Of a DNA stretch of 64,000 nt, positions 17,003 through 26,400 are shown piece after piece. Numbering within the stretch: position 1 is the first letter of the stretch; each line of letters opens with the position of its first letter. Source of the DNA: Rhizobium esperanzae (lineage in GTDB: Bacteria; Pseudomonadota; Alphaproteobacteria; Rhizobiales; Rhizobiaceae); NCBI RefSeq assembly GCF_014197615.1, contig NZ_JACIFY010000012.1, forward strand, positions 124,001 to 188,000. The letters run 5' to 3'. Position numbers and translations under genes: made by a program. The notes beneath the pieces are model-generated. The model was not told the DNA's origin, searched no databases, and saw only the letters and a program-made list of their open reading frames with translations.

Positions 17003-19429
17003 ATGCCTTCTCCTCTGCGGACAATAGGACCGTCGTCCAGAAAGGCGATCTGGATATTCTTTGCCGTTGTGCTGGTTCTGGCCGGTATCGCTTCTGTCAA
17101 TCCGGTCGAAGCGCAAGGTTCCCCCGAAAAGAGAATAGCGTTGGTCGTGGGCAATGCCGCCTATAAGGCTGGCGCCTTGCCGACGCCGGCCAACGATGCC
17201 GGGCTGATTGCGCAAACGCTGCAGGCGGCCGGCTTCGATGTGATCGGCGCGCGCGACCTCGACCAGAACGGATTGCGCGATGCGATGCGGGACTTTCTGA
17301 CGAAGGCGAATGCATCGGGACCCAATACCGTCGTCTTCGTTTATCTGGCGGGCTATGGCGTGCAATATCAGGGCGATAACTATTTCGTGCCGGTCGACGC
17401 CGAGATCGCCAATGCCACGGATGTGCCGGTCGAAGCGCTGCGCATAACCGATTTCACGAGATCGCTGGCCGGCATCAACAATCGCGGCAGCGTCGTCGTG
17501 CTCGATGCGGCAAGAGCCAATCCATTCGTGCAGTCCAATCAGCCGCTGGCCGGCGGTCTGGCGCTCGTCGACCCGGACGCCAATCAGCTGATCGCTTTCA
17601 ATGCGGCGCCGGGGACTGTCGCCCCGCAGGAGGCCGGCCCCTATGGTTCCTATGCCCATGCCCTGGCGGAAATGATCCGCATCGGCGGGCTTCCGCTCGA
17701 TGATGTATTTGACCGGACGCGGTTGCGGGTCAGCGATCTGAGCAAGGGTGCGCAGATTTCCTGGAATGCTTCCAAATTCAGGAACGCCTTCACGTTTTTC
17801 GATCGTGGTCCCAATCCGCCTGCCGCCCAGGTGTCCAGCTACGACAATGCCGCGATCCGGACGAAGCCGATCGGCGATTTCGACGAGCGGGATGCCTATT
17901 TCGCGGCGCTCGATCGCGACACGATGCGCGGTTACGAGGATTTCCTGGCAGCCTATCCGAACGATTCCATGGCAAGGCGGGTGCGTGCGATCATTGCAGC
18001 GCGCCGCGAAGCGATCACCTGGCGCGAAAGCTGGAATGCGGACACGCCGGAGGCCTATTGGTCCTATCTGAGACGCTATCCGCGTGGTCCTCATGTCTGG
18101 GATGCCCGCCGTCGTCTGGAACATTTCGAGGCAGCGCTTGAGCCGCCCCCGTCATTTTCGGTGATCGAGTATGACGTGCCGCCGCCGCCGCCACCGGAAA
18201 TCGTCTATGTCGACCGGCCTGTCCTGTATTTCGATGATGCCGACTTCGGTTATGCGCCGCCGCCACCGGTCGTCTTCCTGGCGCCGCCGCCGCCGGATTT
18301 CGTAACGCTTGCGCCGCCCAGACGATCGGTCGATCTCTACGTGCTGCCGGCGCCGGTCTTCGTTCCGGTCCCCGAATGGGTGGAACCCCCGCGTGATGTC
18401 GCGCCGCCCGAAAACAACATCATTTTCAACAACATCCACAATACGGTCGTCAACAATACGGTTGTCAACGAGAACGAGGCCGCACCGGCTGCGCCCGGAT
18501 TGACGACGGGAGAAAAGCTCGCCGGCGCGGCCGTTATCGCCGGGGCGGGCGCAGCAGCACTCCATGTCGCCTTGCCGCCCTCGGTACAGCAAAAGGCTGT
18601 GGTTTTGCAAAAGCAGGTTCCGGCCGCAACCGAGAAACCGACACCTGCACCCGGTTTGGCGCCGGCGCCGGTCCCTTCGATCCAGCCCCAGGCACAGATA
18701 AAGTTACAGGCGCAACAGCCGCCTGCTATTCACGCGCTTCCCGGCGCCAACGGCCAGCCGCTGCCGCCCGCCGGCAAGCTGGCAAATGAGCCGCCGGCGG
18801 CTCCGGCAGAAAAAACGCAGCCGCTCAAAGCCGAGCCCAGCACGGCGCAGAAGCCGACGACGGTCGCGCAACCGCCGCTTCAGGGCACAGCTCCCGACGC
18901 GCATGCGCTTCCCGGTTCAAAGGGCCAGCCGCAGTTGCCCGAGGCCAATGCGCCTGCCGTCAAAGGTCAAAGCCAGGTCGCCAAGACCCCAGCACCAACG
19001 GCAGCTCCGAATGCGAAGCCGAAAGGAGGTGCCGCAGCCTCGAAACCCGACGCACTCGGCTTGCCGACAAAGCCTGCGGCGCCGGCAATTATGGACAATA
19101 CGCCAGCAAAACCCAGCGTTCCCAATAAAGGCGAGCCGCAACCCGGCAATCAGCGCCATGTCGTTCCGCCGCCGTCTCGAGAGGCCGCCCCGCCGCCATC
19201 CTTGCCGACGGAGCCGCATGTTGCAGCGCCGGCGCAGGCACCTGTTCCGAAACCACCGGCCGAACCCAAACGAAAGGTCGAACCGAAGATACAGGCCGAA
19301 CCCAAACCTCAGGCTGAGCCCAAGACTCAGCCCGAGCCCAAGCCGGCAATCGTCGAGCAGCAGGCGAAGCGACCGCCGGCCGCAAAAAAGAAGAAGTGCG
19401 GCGCTCCGGATCAACCCGCATGCCCCTAA
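17003..19429 (+). CDS. Caspase-fold (peptidase C14) protein lacking the catalytic dyad
   Basis: An 808-residue exported protein. ATG 17003 is chosen for its GGAAGAAA site and a signal peptide (IFFAVVLVLAGIASVNPVEA). The caspase-like p20 domain spans about 43-270 (KRIALVVGNAAYKAGALPTPANDA). At the catalytic His position it has LAGYG (Tyr118) instead of the usual GHG, and at the Cys position LDAARANPF (Ala170) instead of LDACR. It is therefore predicted to be proteolytically dead. Residues about 375-460 carry poly-Pro runs, then an Asn-rich FNNIHNTVVNNTVVN segment and a long Ala/Pro/Lys/Gln tail ending in KKKKCGAPDQPACP. A cell-wall or envelope scaffold role is possible. Confidence 0.85.
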   Translation: MPSPLRTIGPSSRKAIWIFFAVVLVLAGIASVNPVEAQGSPEKRIALVVGNAAYKAGALPTPANDAGLIAQTLQAAGFDVIGARDLDQNGLRDAMRDFLTKANASGPNTVVFVYLAGYGVQYQGDNYFVPVDAEIANATDVPVEALRITDFTRSLAGINNRGSVVVLDAARANPFVQSNQPLAGGLALVDPDANQLIAFNAAPGTVAPQEAGPYGSYAHALAEMIRIGGLPLDDVFDRTRLRVSDLSKGAQISWNASKFRNAFTFFDRGPNPPAAQVSSYDNAAIRTKPIGDFDERDAYFAALDRDTMRGYEDFLAAYPNDSMARRVRAIIAARREAITWRESWNADTPEAYWSYLRRYPRGPHVWDARRRLEHFEAALEPPPSFSVIEYDVPPPPPPEIVYVDRPVLYFDDADFGYAPPPPVVFLAPPPPDFVTLAPPRRSVDLYVLPAPVFVPVPEWVEPPRDVAPPENNIIFNNIHNTVVNNTVVNENEAAPAAPGLTTGEKLAGAAVIAGAGAAALHVALPPSVQQKAVVLQKQVPAATEKPTPAPGLAPAPVPSIQPQAQIKLQAQQPPAIHALPGANGQPLPPAGKLANEPPAAPAEKTQPLKAEPSTAQKPTTVAQPPLQGTAPDAHALPGSKGQPQLPEANAPAVKGQSQVAKTPAPTAAPNAKPKGGAAASKPDALGLPTKPAAPAIMDNTPAKPSVPNKGEPQPGNQRHVVPPPSREAAPPPSLPTEPHVAAPAQAPVPKPPAEPKRKVEPKIQAEPKPQAEPKTQPEPKPAIVEQQAKRPPAAKKKKCGAPDQPACP

Positions 19430-19508
19430 GGCAATTGGCATAGAAGAGAAAATTGCCTTTGGACAGGGGGATCATTTGCTGACATTCGAGGCGCGGAGCA
19501 GGGCGCAT

Positions 19509-20333
19509 ATGGTCTCATCGGACAGGGCATTATTCCGGGCGGCGGCGCTATCGTTGCCGCTGATATTCCTGGGGTCCCATTCGGCCTTGAGCCAGGATGC
19601 GAAATCCTCCGATAACCAGTGGATCATAACCCTTGGCGGATCCGTCGAATACGGTCCTTCCTATGAAGGATCGAAGCACCTTTCCTTCAGTGGCATGCCG
19701 TCCTTCGATTTTCGTCGGTTCGGCGAAGCGCCTGAATACAGCGCGCCGGACGATAATATCGACTACGGGCTGTTCGATATCGGCGGTGTCGATATCGGCC
19801 CTGTCGTCGGCCTGAGAGGAGGGCGGTCGGCATTCGACGATTCCGAACTGCAGGGTCTGCATTCGGTCCAGTGGAACCTGGACGCCGGTGTCTTTGCGCA
19901 ATATTGGCCGATAGAGGATCGCCTGCGTGTGCGGGCGGAAACGCGTCAGGCGTTGTGGGGTGGCGACGGTCTGCTTGCCGATCTCTATCTCGATTGGTTC
20001 CAGCCGGTCGGCGATCGCTGGCTGCTGTCTGCCGGTCCGCGTATATCTCTGGCAAACGGCGACTATATGCGCAACAATTTCGCGGTCTCCGCCGAGGATG
20101 CTGCCAAGAGTGGTCGCGTCGAGGCGTTCGACGCGAATGGCGGTCTCAAATCCATCGGTTTCACGCTGGCCGCCACCTATACGGTCTCACCGGCCTGGAG
20201 CGTGCAGATCTACGACAGATATAACCGCCTGGTGGGCGATGCCGCCGACAGCCCGATCACCTCAAGGCTCGGCTCAGCCGACCAGAATGTCATCGGTATC
20301 ACACTCAACCGCTCCTTCCAGGTCGGCTTTTGA
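19509..20333 (+). CDS. mipA: MipA/OmpV-family outer-membrane protein
   Basis: A 274-residue beta-barrel protein. ATG 19509 gives a signal peptide (AAALSLPLIFLGSHSALS). The mature protein starts with WIITLGGSVEYGPSYEGS, a MipA hallmark, has alternating amphipathic strands, and ends in the aromatic C-terminus RSFQVGF needed for barrel insertion. MipA was described as a scaffold between murein synthase and hydrolase; OmpV relatives are porin-like. Its 3' end overlaps, in antisense, the remnant of a cfa gene. A deleted copy of its last third occurs at 30412-30589. Confidence 0.85.
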   Translation: MVSSDRALFRAAALSLPLIFLGSHSALSQDAKSSDNQWIITLGGSVEYGPSYEGSKHLSFSGMPSFDFRRFGEAPEYSAPDDNIDYGLFDIGGVDIGPVVGLRGGRSAFDDSELQGLHSVQWNLDAGVFAQYWPIEDRLRVRAETRQALWGGDGLLADLYLDWFQPVGDRWLLSAGPRISLANGDYMRNNFAVSAEDAAKSGRVEAFDANGGLKSIGFTLAATYTVSPAWSVQIYDRYNRLVGDAADSPITSRLGSADQNVIGITLNRSFQVGF

Positions 20334-20525
20334 ACCTTGCGCCGCCGCTGTCTCATGCTGGCCGATATAGTCCCGCGTCACGGGAATGACGTCGTTGCGC
20401 TTGCTGAGCTGGATCTGGAAAACCACCAGATCTTCGTAGCGGAATGCGGCTTCGGCGCTGGCAAGGTAGAATTCCCACATGCGGCAGAAGCGTTCGTCGT
20501 AAAGGACGGCAGCCTCTCTTGCCAG
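20232..20525. repeat. Left copy of the mipA/cfa junction direct repeat
   Basis: This block matches 30488-30779 in the same orientation at about 94 % identity (I count roughly 16 substitutions and one 2-base indel by eye). It contains the 3' end of mipA and the 3' end of a cfa gene. A further matching block, 19811-19883, corresponds to 30412-30484. The repeats bracket a segment of about 9.9 kb. Confidence 0.85.
20274..20525 (-). pseudogene. 3' fragment of a cyclopropane fatty acid synthase gene
   Basis: The minus strand encodes the last ~80 residues of the Cfa-like protein whose full gene is at 30530-31870; about 60 of 68 residues from MWEFYLASAEAAFRYEDL onward are identical. Homology stops near 20525 and no upstream methyltransferase domain exists here. 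It has no start or promoter and is a recombination remnant. It overlaps the mipA 3' end by 60 nt, the same overlap as in the intact right-hand junction. Confidence 0.85.
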
Positions 20526-20535
20526 AAAACGTCAG

Positions 20536-20560
20536 GCCGCCTCCGAGTGCCGGAGGCGGC
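20536..20560 (-). terminator. Terminator hairpin for the substrate-binding protein gene
   Basis: GCCGCCTCCG / CGGAGGCGGC (20536-20545 with 20551-20560) is a perfect 10-bp stem with a 5-base loop, 11 nt beyond the stop of the minus-strand gene at 20572. A short GTTTTC follows on that strand. Confidence 0.65.
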
Positions 20561-20571
20561 GCGATGCAGGC

Positions 20572-21585
20572 TTACTTGGCATTCATGACAAATTCAGTCG
20601 TGTAGGTCTTGGACAAGTCGATCGACTTGCCCTGAACGTTTTTCGAAAATTCAGAGAGAACGGCAAGAACCGTTTTCGGTCCGTCTTCCGGCATTACACC
20701 ATCGGGCGTAAACATCGCTTTGCCATTTTCCAGGGCTTTCACGTAGCCCTCCTTGTCGCCGACGTAAAAGTCACTCGGCATCTTGTCCGCGATCTCGGAC
20801 GCGGAGTGCGTATTGATGAAATGCAGAGTCTTAACGAAAGCATTCGCAAGCTTCTGCACTTCTTCCTTATGTGCATCGACCCAAGCGGCGTCCATATAAA
20901 GAGACGCGGCCGGATAGGTGCCACCAAGGACGGCCTTGGTTCCTGCCATCGTCCGCATGTCGATCAGAACTTTTGCCTCGCCGGTTTTGAGCATGCGGGA
21001 GATCGTCGGCTCAGTGGTCATGCCGGCTTGAATGGCATCCTGCTGGATGGCGGCGATGAAAGTTTGGCCGGCACCGACGGGAACTGAGGTGAAATCGCCG
21101 AGCTTCAAGCCATTCTTGACCGCCAGATACTGCGTCAGGAAATTCGTGGACGAACCAAGCCCGGTGACGCCAAGGTTCTTACCCTTGAAATCGGCGGGCG
21201 ATTTGATTTCCTGATGTTTGCTGGACACCAGTTCGACTTCGCCCGGCGCCTGGCTGAATTGCACAACGGATTCGACGAACTTGCCCTTACCCTGCAGGTC
21301 AATGCAATGATCGTAGAAGCCGACTACGCCCTGAACGGCGCCGGAGAGCATCTCGTTTTCCGCGTCCACCCCGGCCGGCTCGTTAAGAAGCTCAACGTCG
21401 AGATCTTCGTCTTTGAAGTAGCCGAGCGCTTCCGCAAGTTTTGCCGGCAGGTAAATCTGTTTTTCGTAGCCGCCCACCATGATGGAGATCTTCTCGGCAG
21501 CTTGGGCTGCCGTGGCACCAAGCGAACTGGCTGTCATGGCTAGGGCCAGGCCCGCAGAATAGATGAAAACGCGTGATGGATGCAT
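20572..21585 (-). CDS. Orphan ABC substrate-binding protein, SsuA/NMT1-like
   Basis: A 337-residue periplasmic protein. ATG 21583-21585 is used because of the adjacent GGAGGAGA site and the signal peptide (IYSAGLALAMTASSLGATAAQAA). The NMT1/THI5-like fold is shown by GGYEKQIYLPAKLAEALGYFKDEDLDVELL, FKGKNLGVTGLGSSTNFLTQYL and TTEPTISRML. Family members bind sulfonates, nitrate, taurine or pyrimidine precursors; the ligand here is unknown. No permease or ATPase of this class lies nearby, so it depends on a transporter elsewhere or acts as a sensor. It sits just inside the repeat-flanked segment. Confidence 0.8.
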   Translation of the reverse strand: MHPSRVFIYSAGLALAMTASSLGATAAQAAEKISIMVGGYEKQIYLPAKLAEALGYFKDEDLDVELLNEPAGVDAENEMLSGAVQGVVGFYDHCIDLQGKGKFVESVVQFSQAPGEVELVSSKHQEIKSPADFKGKNLGVTGLGSSTNFLTQYLAVKNGLKLGDFTSVPVGAGQTFIAAIQQDAIQAGMTTEPTISRMLKTGEAKVLIDMRTMAGTKAVLGGTYPAASLYMDAAWVDAHKEEVQKLANAFVKTLHFINTHSASEIADKMPSDFYVGDKEGYVKALENGKAMFTPDGVMPEDGPKTVLAVLSEFSKNVQGKSIDLSKTYTTEFVMNAK

Positions 21586-21878
21586 GGAAGTCTCCTCCTG
21601 AAACTGGATGTCGCCCGCCGCGCTCCTCACGGCGTCCTCTACGAGATCCACATTCGAGCGTAACGGCCCCAAGCTTTCAGCGAGCTTTCAATCTAAAGAC
21701 AAGACAACCCAGAAAGCGGCGATCGTTATAGAAACCATCCCTTCCCATGGACGTACTTGCCGGCTCAGGCCGTAGCGTAGGGGCCATTGGATGTTTGGGT
21801 CAGAGGGCGTGCCGCCGACCTTGGCAATGAGGCGATCTTGTGAATGCCGCGTCAGCCCCTTTTGGCGGCAGCCAAGCC

Positions 21879-22688
21879 TTAGTTTTCGTTGGCCGCAACC
21901 AGTTCGCCATCCTCCCCGACCTCAATGAATTCCTCCCCTTCATGTCGCAAGCTCATGAACGCTACGATCGTAACGATCGCGGCGAGGAAGACCGCACTCG
22001 TTACGATCGTGCCGAGGCCGAGGCCGCCATATTGTGCGGGCTGAGACATCAGGTCGCCGAACGAAGCACCCAGAGGCCTTGTCAGAATGTAGACCAGCCA
22101 GAAACCAACTATCGGATCGAGACCCAAGAAGAAGTAGCCGATGGCGAGCGAGATGATAATCATGCCGAACAGGACACCGGCGGCCAAATATCCCAGCGCG
22201 AATTTCTCAGCCACCAGATCGCCTGCAGCTGTGCCGAGCGCGAAGGTGAACAGGATAGCGAGCCAGTAGAAAGCTTCGCGCCGCCCAGTGAATATGGAGT
22301 GGATTGAAAGTGTCCGCTCCGTCTGGAACCACAGCAGGAAAGTCAGCGCCAGGGCGATAGAAAATGCAATGGTCGTATCGATCAGTGGCACTCGGAAGTT
22401 GTCGACCAGATTGTCGGTAATCAACGTGCCAACGATGCTGATCAGCACCACGGAAAGCCAATAGGCGGCGGGATCATATTTCTTCTGCGCAAACTGCCAT
22501 ACCAATGCAACGGCCAGAATAGCGGACATAATCAGCGATGTCGCCGTCAGCCCCAAACCCATTTGCACGTTGAGATAGTCGGCGGCCGTTTCACCCATGG
22601 TAACGGCCATCAGTTTGATGAGCCAGAAATCGGTCGTGACGCGGGGAACACGATTATAAACGACAGCTTTGACAGTCGGTGCAAACAT
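21879..22688 (-). CDS. COG4705-like polytopic membrane protein
   Basis: A 269-residue inner-membrane protein. ATG 22686-22688 is preceded by AAGGAGAC. About seven to eight hydrophobic segments are visible, with repeated short units of the type FWLIKLMAVTMGETAADYL and IVGFWLVYILTRPLGASFGDL. That duplicated motif (aromatic-W-..-K...T..GE/ASFGD) is characteristic of the uncharacterised COG4705 family. The C-terminus is acidic. It is upstream of the orphan binding protein and downstream of a small periplasmic protein gene, all minus-strand. Confidence 0.7.
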   Translation of the reverse strand: MFAPTVKAVVYNRVPRVTTDFWLIKLMAVTMGETAADYLNVQMGLGLTATSLIMSAILAVALVWQFAQKKYDPAAYWLSVVLISIVGTLITDNLVDNFRVPLIDTTIAFSIALALTFLLWFQTERTLSIHSIFTGRREAFYWLAILFTFALGTAAGDLVAEKFALGYLAAGVLFGMIIISLAIGYFFLGLDPIVGFWLVYILTRPLGASFGDLMSQPAQYGGLGLGTIVTSAVFLAAIVTIVAFMSLRHEGEEFIEVGEDGELVAANEN

Positions 22689-22763
22689 AACGAGTCTCCT
22701 TGAACGAGCGTTGAAAGTCTCGCGGGGCAATTCTGGCATGGGGTGACGCGGTTCGCCGCCCGC

Positions 22764-23153
22764 CTATTGAGCAAGCTGCGACGGGTTGTTGAGAACCGCC
22801 ATGAGAGCGGCGAGCGTTTTATTGACTTTGTCAGCGGACGGAGCGGATTGACGCAGCGCCTTCAGCGCCGCGTCGGAGGCGGCATCAATGTTGTTCCAGT
22901 CGTTCGGGTTTAGCGGACGGATCGCGGTCTCGGCCTGGTCCCAGGCCGTTTCATAGTCGGTGATACGCTTTGCGGCGCCGCCGAGGTCGCCCTTGGAGGC
23001 GAGGCTCTGAACGTCGGCGACGATGGTTTTGAACGATGATAGATCGCCGAGGCCCACCGTTTTGGCGGGCGCTTTGTTGGCGTAGAGTTCAAAACTCGTG
23101 AAGGCCGCCACCGGAGCGGCAATGAGCGCGATGACAAGAAAGATCTGTCTCAT
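22764..23153 (-). CDS. Small periplasmic helical protein of unknown function
   Basis: A 129-residue protein starting at ATG 23151-23153 (AGGGAAT upstream). It has a signal peptide or anchor (IFLVIALIAAPVAAFTSFEL), then an all-helical domain: LGDLSSFKTIVADVQSLASKG, AAKRITDYETAWDQAETAI, LNPNDWNNIDAASDAALKAL and a terminal helix. The pattern resembles small exported proteins found next to COG4705 membrane proteins. No enzyme motif is seen. Confidence 0.65.
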   Translation of the reverse strand: MRQIFLVIALIAAPVAAFTSFELYANKAPAKTVGLGDLSSFKTIVADVQSLASKGDLGGAAKRITDYETAWDQAETAIRPLNPNDWNNIDAASDAALKALRQSAPSADKVNKTLAALMAVLNNPSQLAQ

Positions 23154-23376
23154 CAGTGGATTCCCTGAATACTGGCACTGCAAGGAAGGCGTCACGTTAG
23201 TGTCGCCCCTCGCCGGTTGAATGGTGCGCCTGCTGTGGCAGCGCGGTACGTTCGCTCTTTTGCCAGCGGCGTTCGGCTGGCCTGCTTTGAGTACGCGGGT
23301 TTAATTAGCTGAGAATTAGAGCGGATGTCGGCGTAGCAACCGATAGCAATCAACCGTGTGCCAATGGCTCGCGAAT

Positions 23377-23406
23377 GCGGCGGCCGGTAGTGGCACCGGC
23401 CGCCGC
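23377..23406 (-). terminator. Strong G+C hairpin after the DUF1344 gene
   Basis: GCGGCGGCCGGT (23377-23388) and ACCGGCCGCCGC (23395-23406) form a perfect 12-bp stem with a 6-base loop, 5 nt beyond the stop of the minus-strand gene at 23412. No T-run follows on that strand. Confidence 0.55.
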
Positions 23407-23411
23407 AACCT

Positions 23412-23663
23412 TTATTTCTGCGGAACCAGATGGGAGACAACCGCCTTGCCGCCCTTGTCCGCATAAGTTAACTGGACCTTCTCACCGACGCGGAGTTTGG
23501 TGTCTTCGATCCCTTCGGGCAGGACGTAAGTCTTGCCGTCCGACAGCGTGATCGTATCGGCATTCTTGCTGATCGCGGTGATCGTGCCGGATGTCTGGGC
23601 AGCGAATGCTGCACTGATCGGTGCCAGCACCAGCATCGCGGCCATAAGCATTTGCGTTTTCAT
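23412..23663 (-). CDS. DUF1344 small periplasmic protein
   Basis: An 83-residue protein with a signal peptide (MLMAAMLVLAPISAAFA) and a single small beta domain: SGTITAISKNADTITLSDGKTYVLPEGIE, then LRVGEKVQLTYADKGGK. This matches the DUF1344 pattern, a short OB-like domain common in rhizobia. Function is unknown. It lies 82 nt downstream of the FtsX-type permease gene and may be the last gene of that transcription unit, ending at the hairpin 23377-23406. Confidence 0.75.
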   Translation of the reverse strand: MKTQMLMAAMLVLAPISAAFAAQTSGTITAISKNADTITLSDGKTYVLPEGIEDTKLRVGEKVQLTYADKGGKAVVSHLVPQK

Positions 23664-23745
23664 TCTCGTTCTCCTTTCACGGTTTCAGCCCCATCTCTGC
23701 AAACTTTCACAACGGCAGCATGGTCTTGCTAAACAACGCCCGTTC

Positions 23746-26400
23746 TCATTCACCTCTGAGCTTCTCTGTGACGTGTATACGGCTACGCATCGTCTCACCC
23801 GTCGCGGCCAGCAAAGCGGTGCCGGCGGCGGTGATGACGAGGGCAGCGATATAGAACCAGGGCGCGGAAAGCACATCGGGCGGCGGGTCGAACACGCCAG
23901 TCAGCAGCTTGACGAGCACATAGGCAACCAAGGCGCCAGCCAGGAGACCCAGGACCATGCCGCTACCGATGACCAGTGCGGCTTCGCTCCAAACGAACGC
24001 GCCGAGTTGTCTTGGTCTGGCCCCGAGCGCGACGAGAACTGCGAAGGAGCGCTCGCGGTCGGCAAAGCCCAGCCCAAGCACCAGCCCGCCCGAGGCGGCC
24101 AGCATGACCAGCGCGAAGATCAGCTCAAGCCGCGTCAAACCGGCGAGATCAACTGCGGTGAGGCTCGATCCGATCAAGGCGACCGCATCACCGATCTGAC
24201 TGACTTTGAGCCCCGGAAGACTTGCAGCCGCGCGTTGGGCGGCCCGCGCGATGCGGGCCGGATCGCCGTTCGACCGGATGAGTACGATCTCGCTTTCGGC
24301 AGAACCTGTCTGCTGCGCAACGTAAGCGGCGTTGGCAACCAGAAACGAATCCTTGGGTGCAGTCGGGAATTCGCGCACCACGCCCACAATGTGGAAGGGC
24401 ACGACATGGTATTGGTGGTCTGCCGCGTTTTGCAGGCGAAGATTGATGCTGTCGCCGCGACTGAGCTGATAGTCGTTGACGGTTTCCTGCGATACGAGCA
24501 CGCCGTCGGGCGTTTGTGTAAGCTCGGTGAGTGTCGCCCTGGCGTCGCCATTGGCGAAATAGGCATCGGACATCGCCGTGGCTATCCCGATGCGCACCGG
24601 ATCGATGCCGTATAGATCCTGAAGGTCGGTTCCGACGTAAGCGTATCGATGTTGCATGGGCTCGGAAGCCGCTATACCCGGCAGCTTGGAAAGGCGCTCG
24701 AGCGCCCGGGATGCAGGCACGGCGGATGTGCCCGTGACGGTGACGTCGGCCCCGTTGGTGAGTTCAGCGTCGACCCGTGCCTGAGCCTGATAGGTCGCGT
24801 TGAAAATCGCGGTGGATGCGGCGAAGGCGAAGGCCAGCGCAGCCAGGCCGATGCCCGCACTCAGTCGCGGACTTTGCCGTCCCAATGTTGCGGCCACCAC
24901 ATTCGCGAGACGACCGGCGACGGGTCGCAAGCCTCTGGCGATCACCGGCCGACCTTGCCGCAACCCGGCCCCGACCAGTCGCATCGCCGATAGCGCCATG
25001 CCAGTCCAGAGCAACAAAGGGGCGAGGAAGGCGGAGTAGTCGACCGCCGCCGCTGCCACGCCTTCCGGCGCAAGAACGACCTGGTATCCGCTCGCTGCCG
25101 AACGCCAGTAGAGCGCCGCAGCGAGCGCCAGCAGCCCAAGGTCAAGATAGAAGCGGGCCCAAAGCGGTGCCCGGTCATTGCCGATTGGCCGCCGCGCGTC
25201 CGCAACGGTCGAGCCGCGGGCGTCGCGCCAGGCGGGGATCAGGATTGCTGCGAGCGAAAGCGCGATCCCGGCCACCGCCACAGCGCTGAGCAAAGGAACA
25301 GCTGCGCCCCGCAAGAGCGCCACCCCGAGAATGAAATGTGCAGCAGGAGCAGCAAGGAGAATACCGAGGATCGCACCGCCGACACCCGCAACTGCCGCTT
25401 CAGCGGCAGCCAAGCGAAGAACCGTATCGACCGTTGCCCCCCGCAAGCGCAGCAACGCCTGATCGCGGCGACGTTTGTCCCGTCCCGCTCCGGCTACGGC
25501 AAGGGTCAGCAGTATGGCGAGGATAGCGCCGGGGGCGCCAAGGAACAGGAAAACCAGCCGCGCATAGAGGGCATCCTCGCGCACCGCCTCCAATCGGGCC
25601 GCCAGGTTGTTTGCAAGCAGCGCGGTTCCAGCGACGCGAGCCTCGAAATTGTGGCCGCGCTCAGCTGCCCAGGTGCTCCCAGCGACTGGGTCGGAGGGAA
25701 GATCATGATGATCGAGCTTGACGTGAAACTCGGTCCGAATGGTATCGGGCCGCCTGGCGTCTTGCTGCTCGAACACCTGCTGCCACTGCGACATCGGCAA
25801 CAGCAGAACGTTGTCGGGCGGGGCTTGTGGTGCGGCGCCAGCCGGGACGCCGATCGCCTGAAACATTGCATCGGCGTTCGGCAAATCGACGATGCCGGCG
25901 ATCGTCACGCTGACATCAGGTGCTTGGCGGCGGTGGATGATGACCTGATCCCCCACTGTGACATGCAGGTTGGCGGCAGTCTGCTGCGCAATCAGGACGC
26001 CGTCGGCCGATCCTACCAGCCGTCGAACCTCTGCCGGGAATTGGTCGAAATAGCCCGGTCCGATGCCAAGTGCCGTTCCGCCACCCGTGGTCTGCACGGT
26101 GCCTCCCGTGCTCGCCTCAAAGCCAGGTACGTCGGCATAGTTGATCTGCTGCGAGCCGGTAACCGGCGCGGCTGAGCGGATCGCAGCCTCGACTGCACTA
26201 TGATCCGCTCCCGGCAGAGCCTGGACCTGCCAGTCGACGGGCACTTGGGCGACCGACCGTGCCGCCATCTCCGCCGCGCTGGATTGCAAAAAGGCGCCCA
26301 GGCACGCGATGAAGGCGACCGTCAGCGCTACACCGCCGATGGTGCCGACGAGGCGGCCGGAACGGGTTCGCACAAGTCCTGTCAGCCAGTGCCTGTACAT
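23746..26400 (-). CDS. FtsX-family ABC transporter permease
   Basis: An 884-residue inner-membrane protein with two FtsX/MacB-type repeats. It has an N-terminal TM segment (LVGTIGGVALTVAFIACLGAFL) and a large periplasmic domain, a central TM bundle (about 265-480), a second periplasmic domain (about 530-740) and C-terminal TMs with LVMLAASGGLVLGLGFADRERSFAVLVALGARPRQL. The length and ten-TM layout fit exporters that act on lipids or peptides in the envelope rather than classic pumps. It overlaps the ATPase gene at 26382, and two ATPases precede it in the operon. Confidence 0.85.
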   Translation of the reverse strand: MYRHWLTGLVRTRSGRLVGTIGGVALTVAFIACLGAFLQSSAAEMAARSVAQVPVDWQVQALPGADHSAVEAAIRSAAPVTGSQQINYADVPGFEASTGGTVQTTGGGTALGIGPGYFDQFPAEVRRLVGSADGVLIAQQTAANLHVTVGDQVIIHRRQAPDVSVTIAGIVDLPNADAMFQAIGVPAGAAPQAPPDNVLLLPMSQWQQVFEQQDARRPDTIRTEFHVKLDHHDLPSDPVAGSTWAAERGHNFEARVAGTALLANNLAARLEAVREDALYARLVFLFLGAPGAILAILLTLAVAGAGRDKRRRDQALLRLRGATVDTVLRLAAAEAAVAGVGGAILGILLAAPAAHFILGVALLRGAAVPLLSAVAVAGIALSLAAILIPAWRDARGSTVADARRPIGNDRAPLWARFYLDLGLLALAAALYWRSAASGYQVVLAPEGVAAAAVDYSAFLAPLLLWTGMALSAMRLVGAGLRQGRPVIARGLRPVAGRLANVVAATLGRQSPRLSAGIGLAALAFAFAASTAIFNATYQAQARVDAELTNGADVTVTGTSAVPASRALERLSKLPGIAASEPMQHRYAYVGTDLQDLYGIDPVRIGIATAMSDAYFANGDARATLTELTQTPDGVLVSQETVNDYQLSRGDSINLRLQNAADHQYHVVPFHIVGVVREFPTAPKDSFLVANAAYVAQQTGSAESEIVLIRSNGDPARIARAAQRAAASLPGLKVSQIGDAVALIGSSLTAVDLAGLTRLELIFALVMLAASGGLVLGLGFADRERSFAVLVALGARPRQLGAFVWSEAALVIGSGMVLGLLAGALVAYVLVKLLTGVFDPPPDVLSAPWFYIAALVITAAGTALLAATGETMRSRIHVTEKLRGE

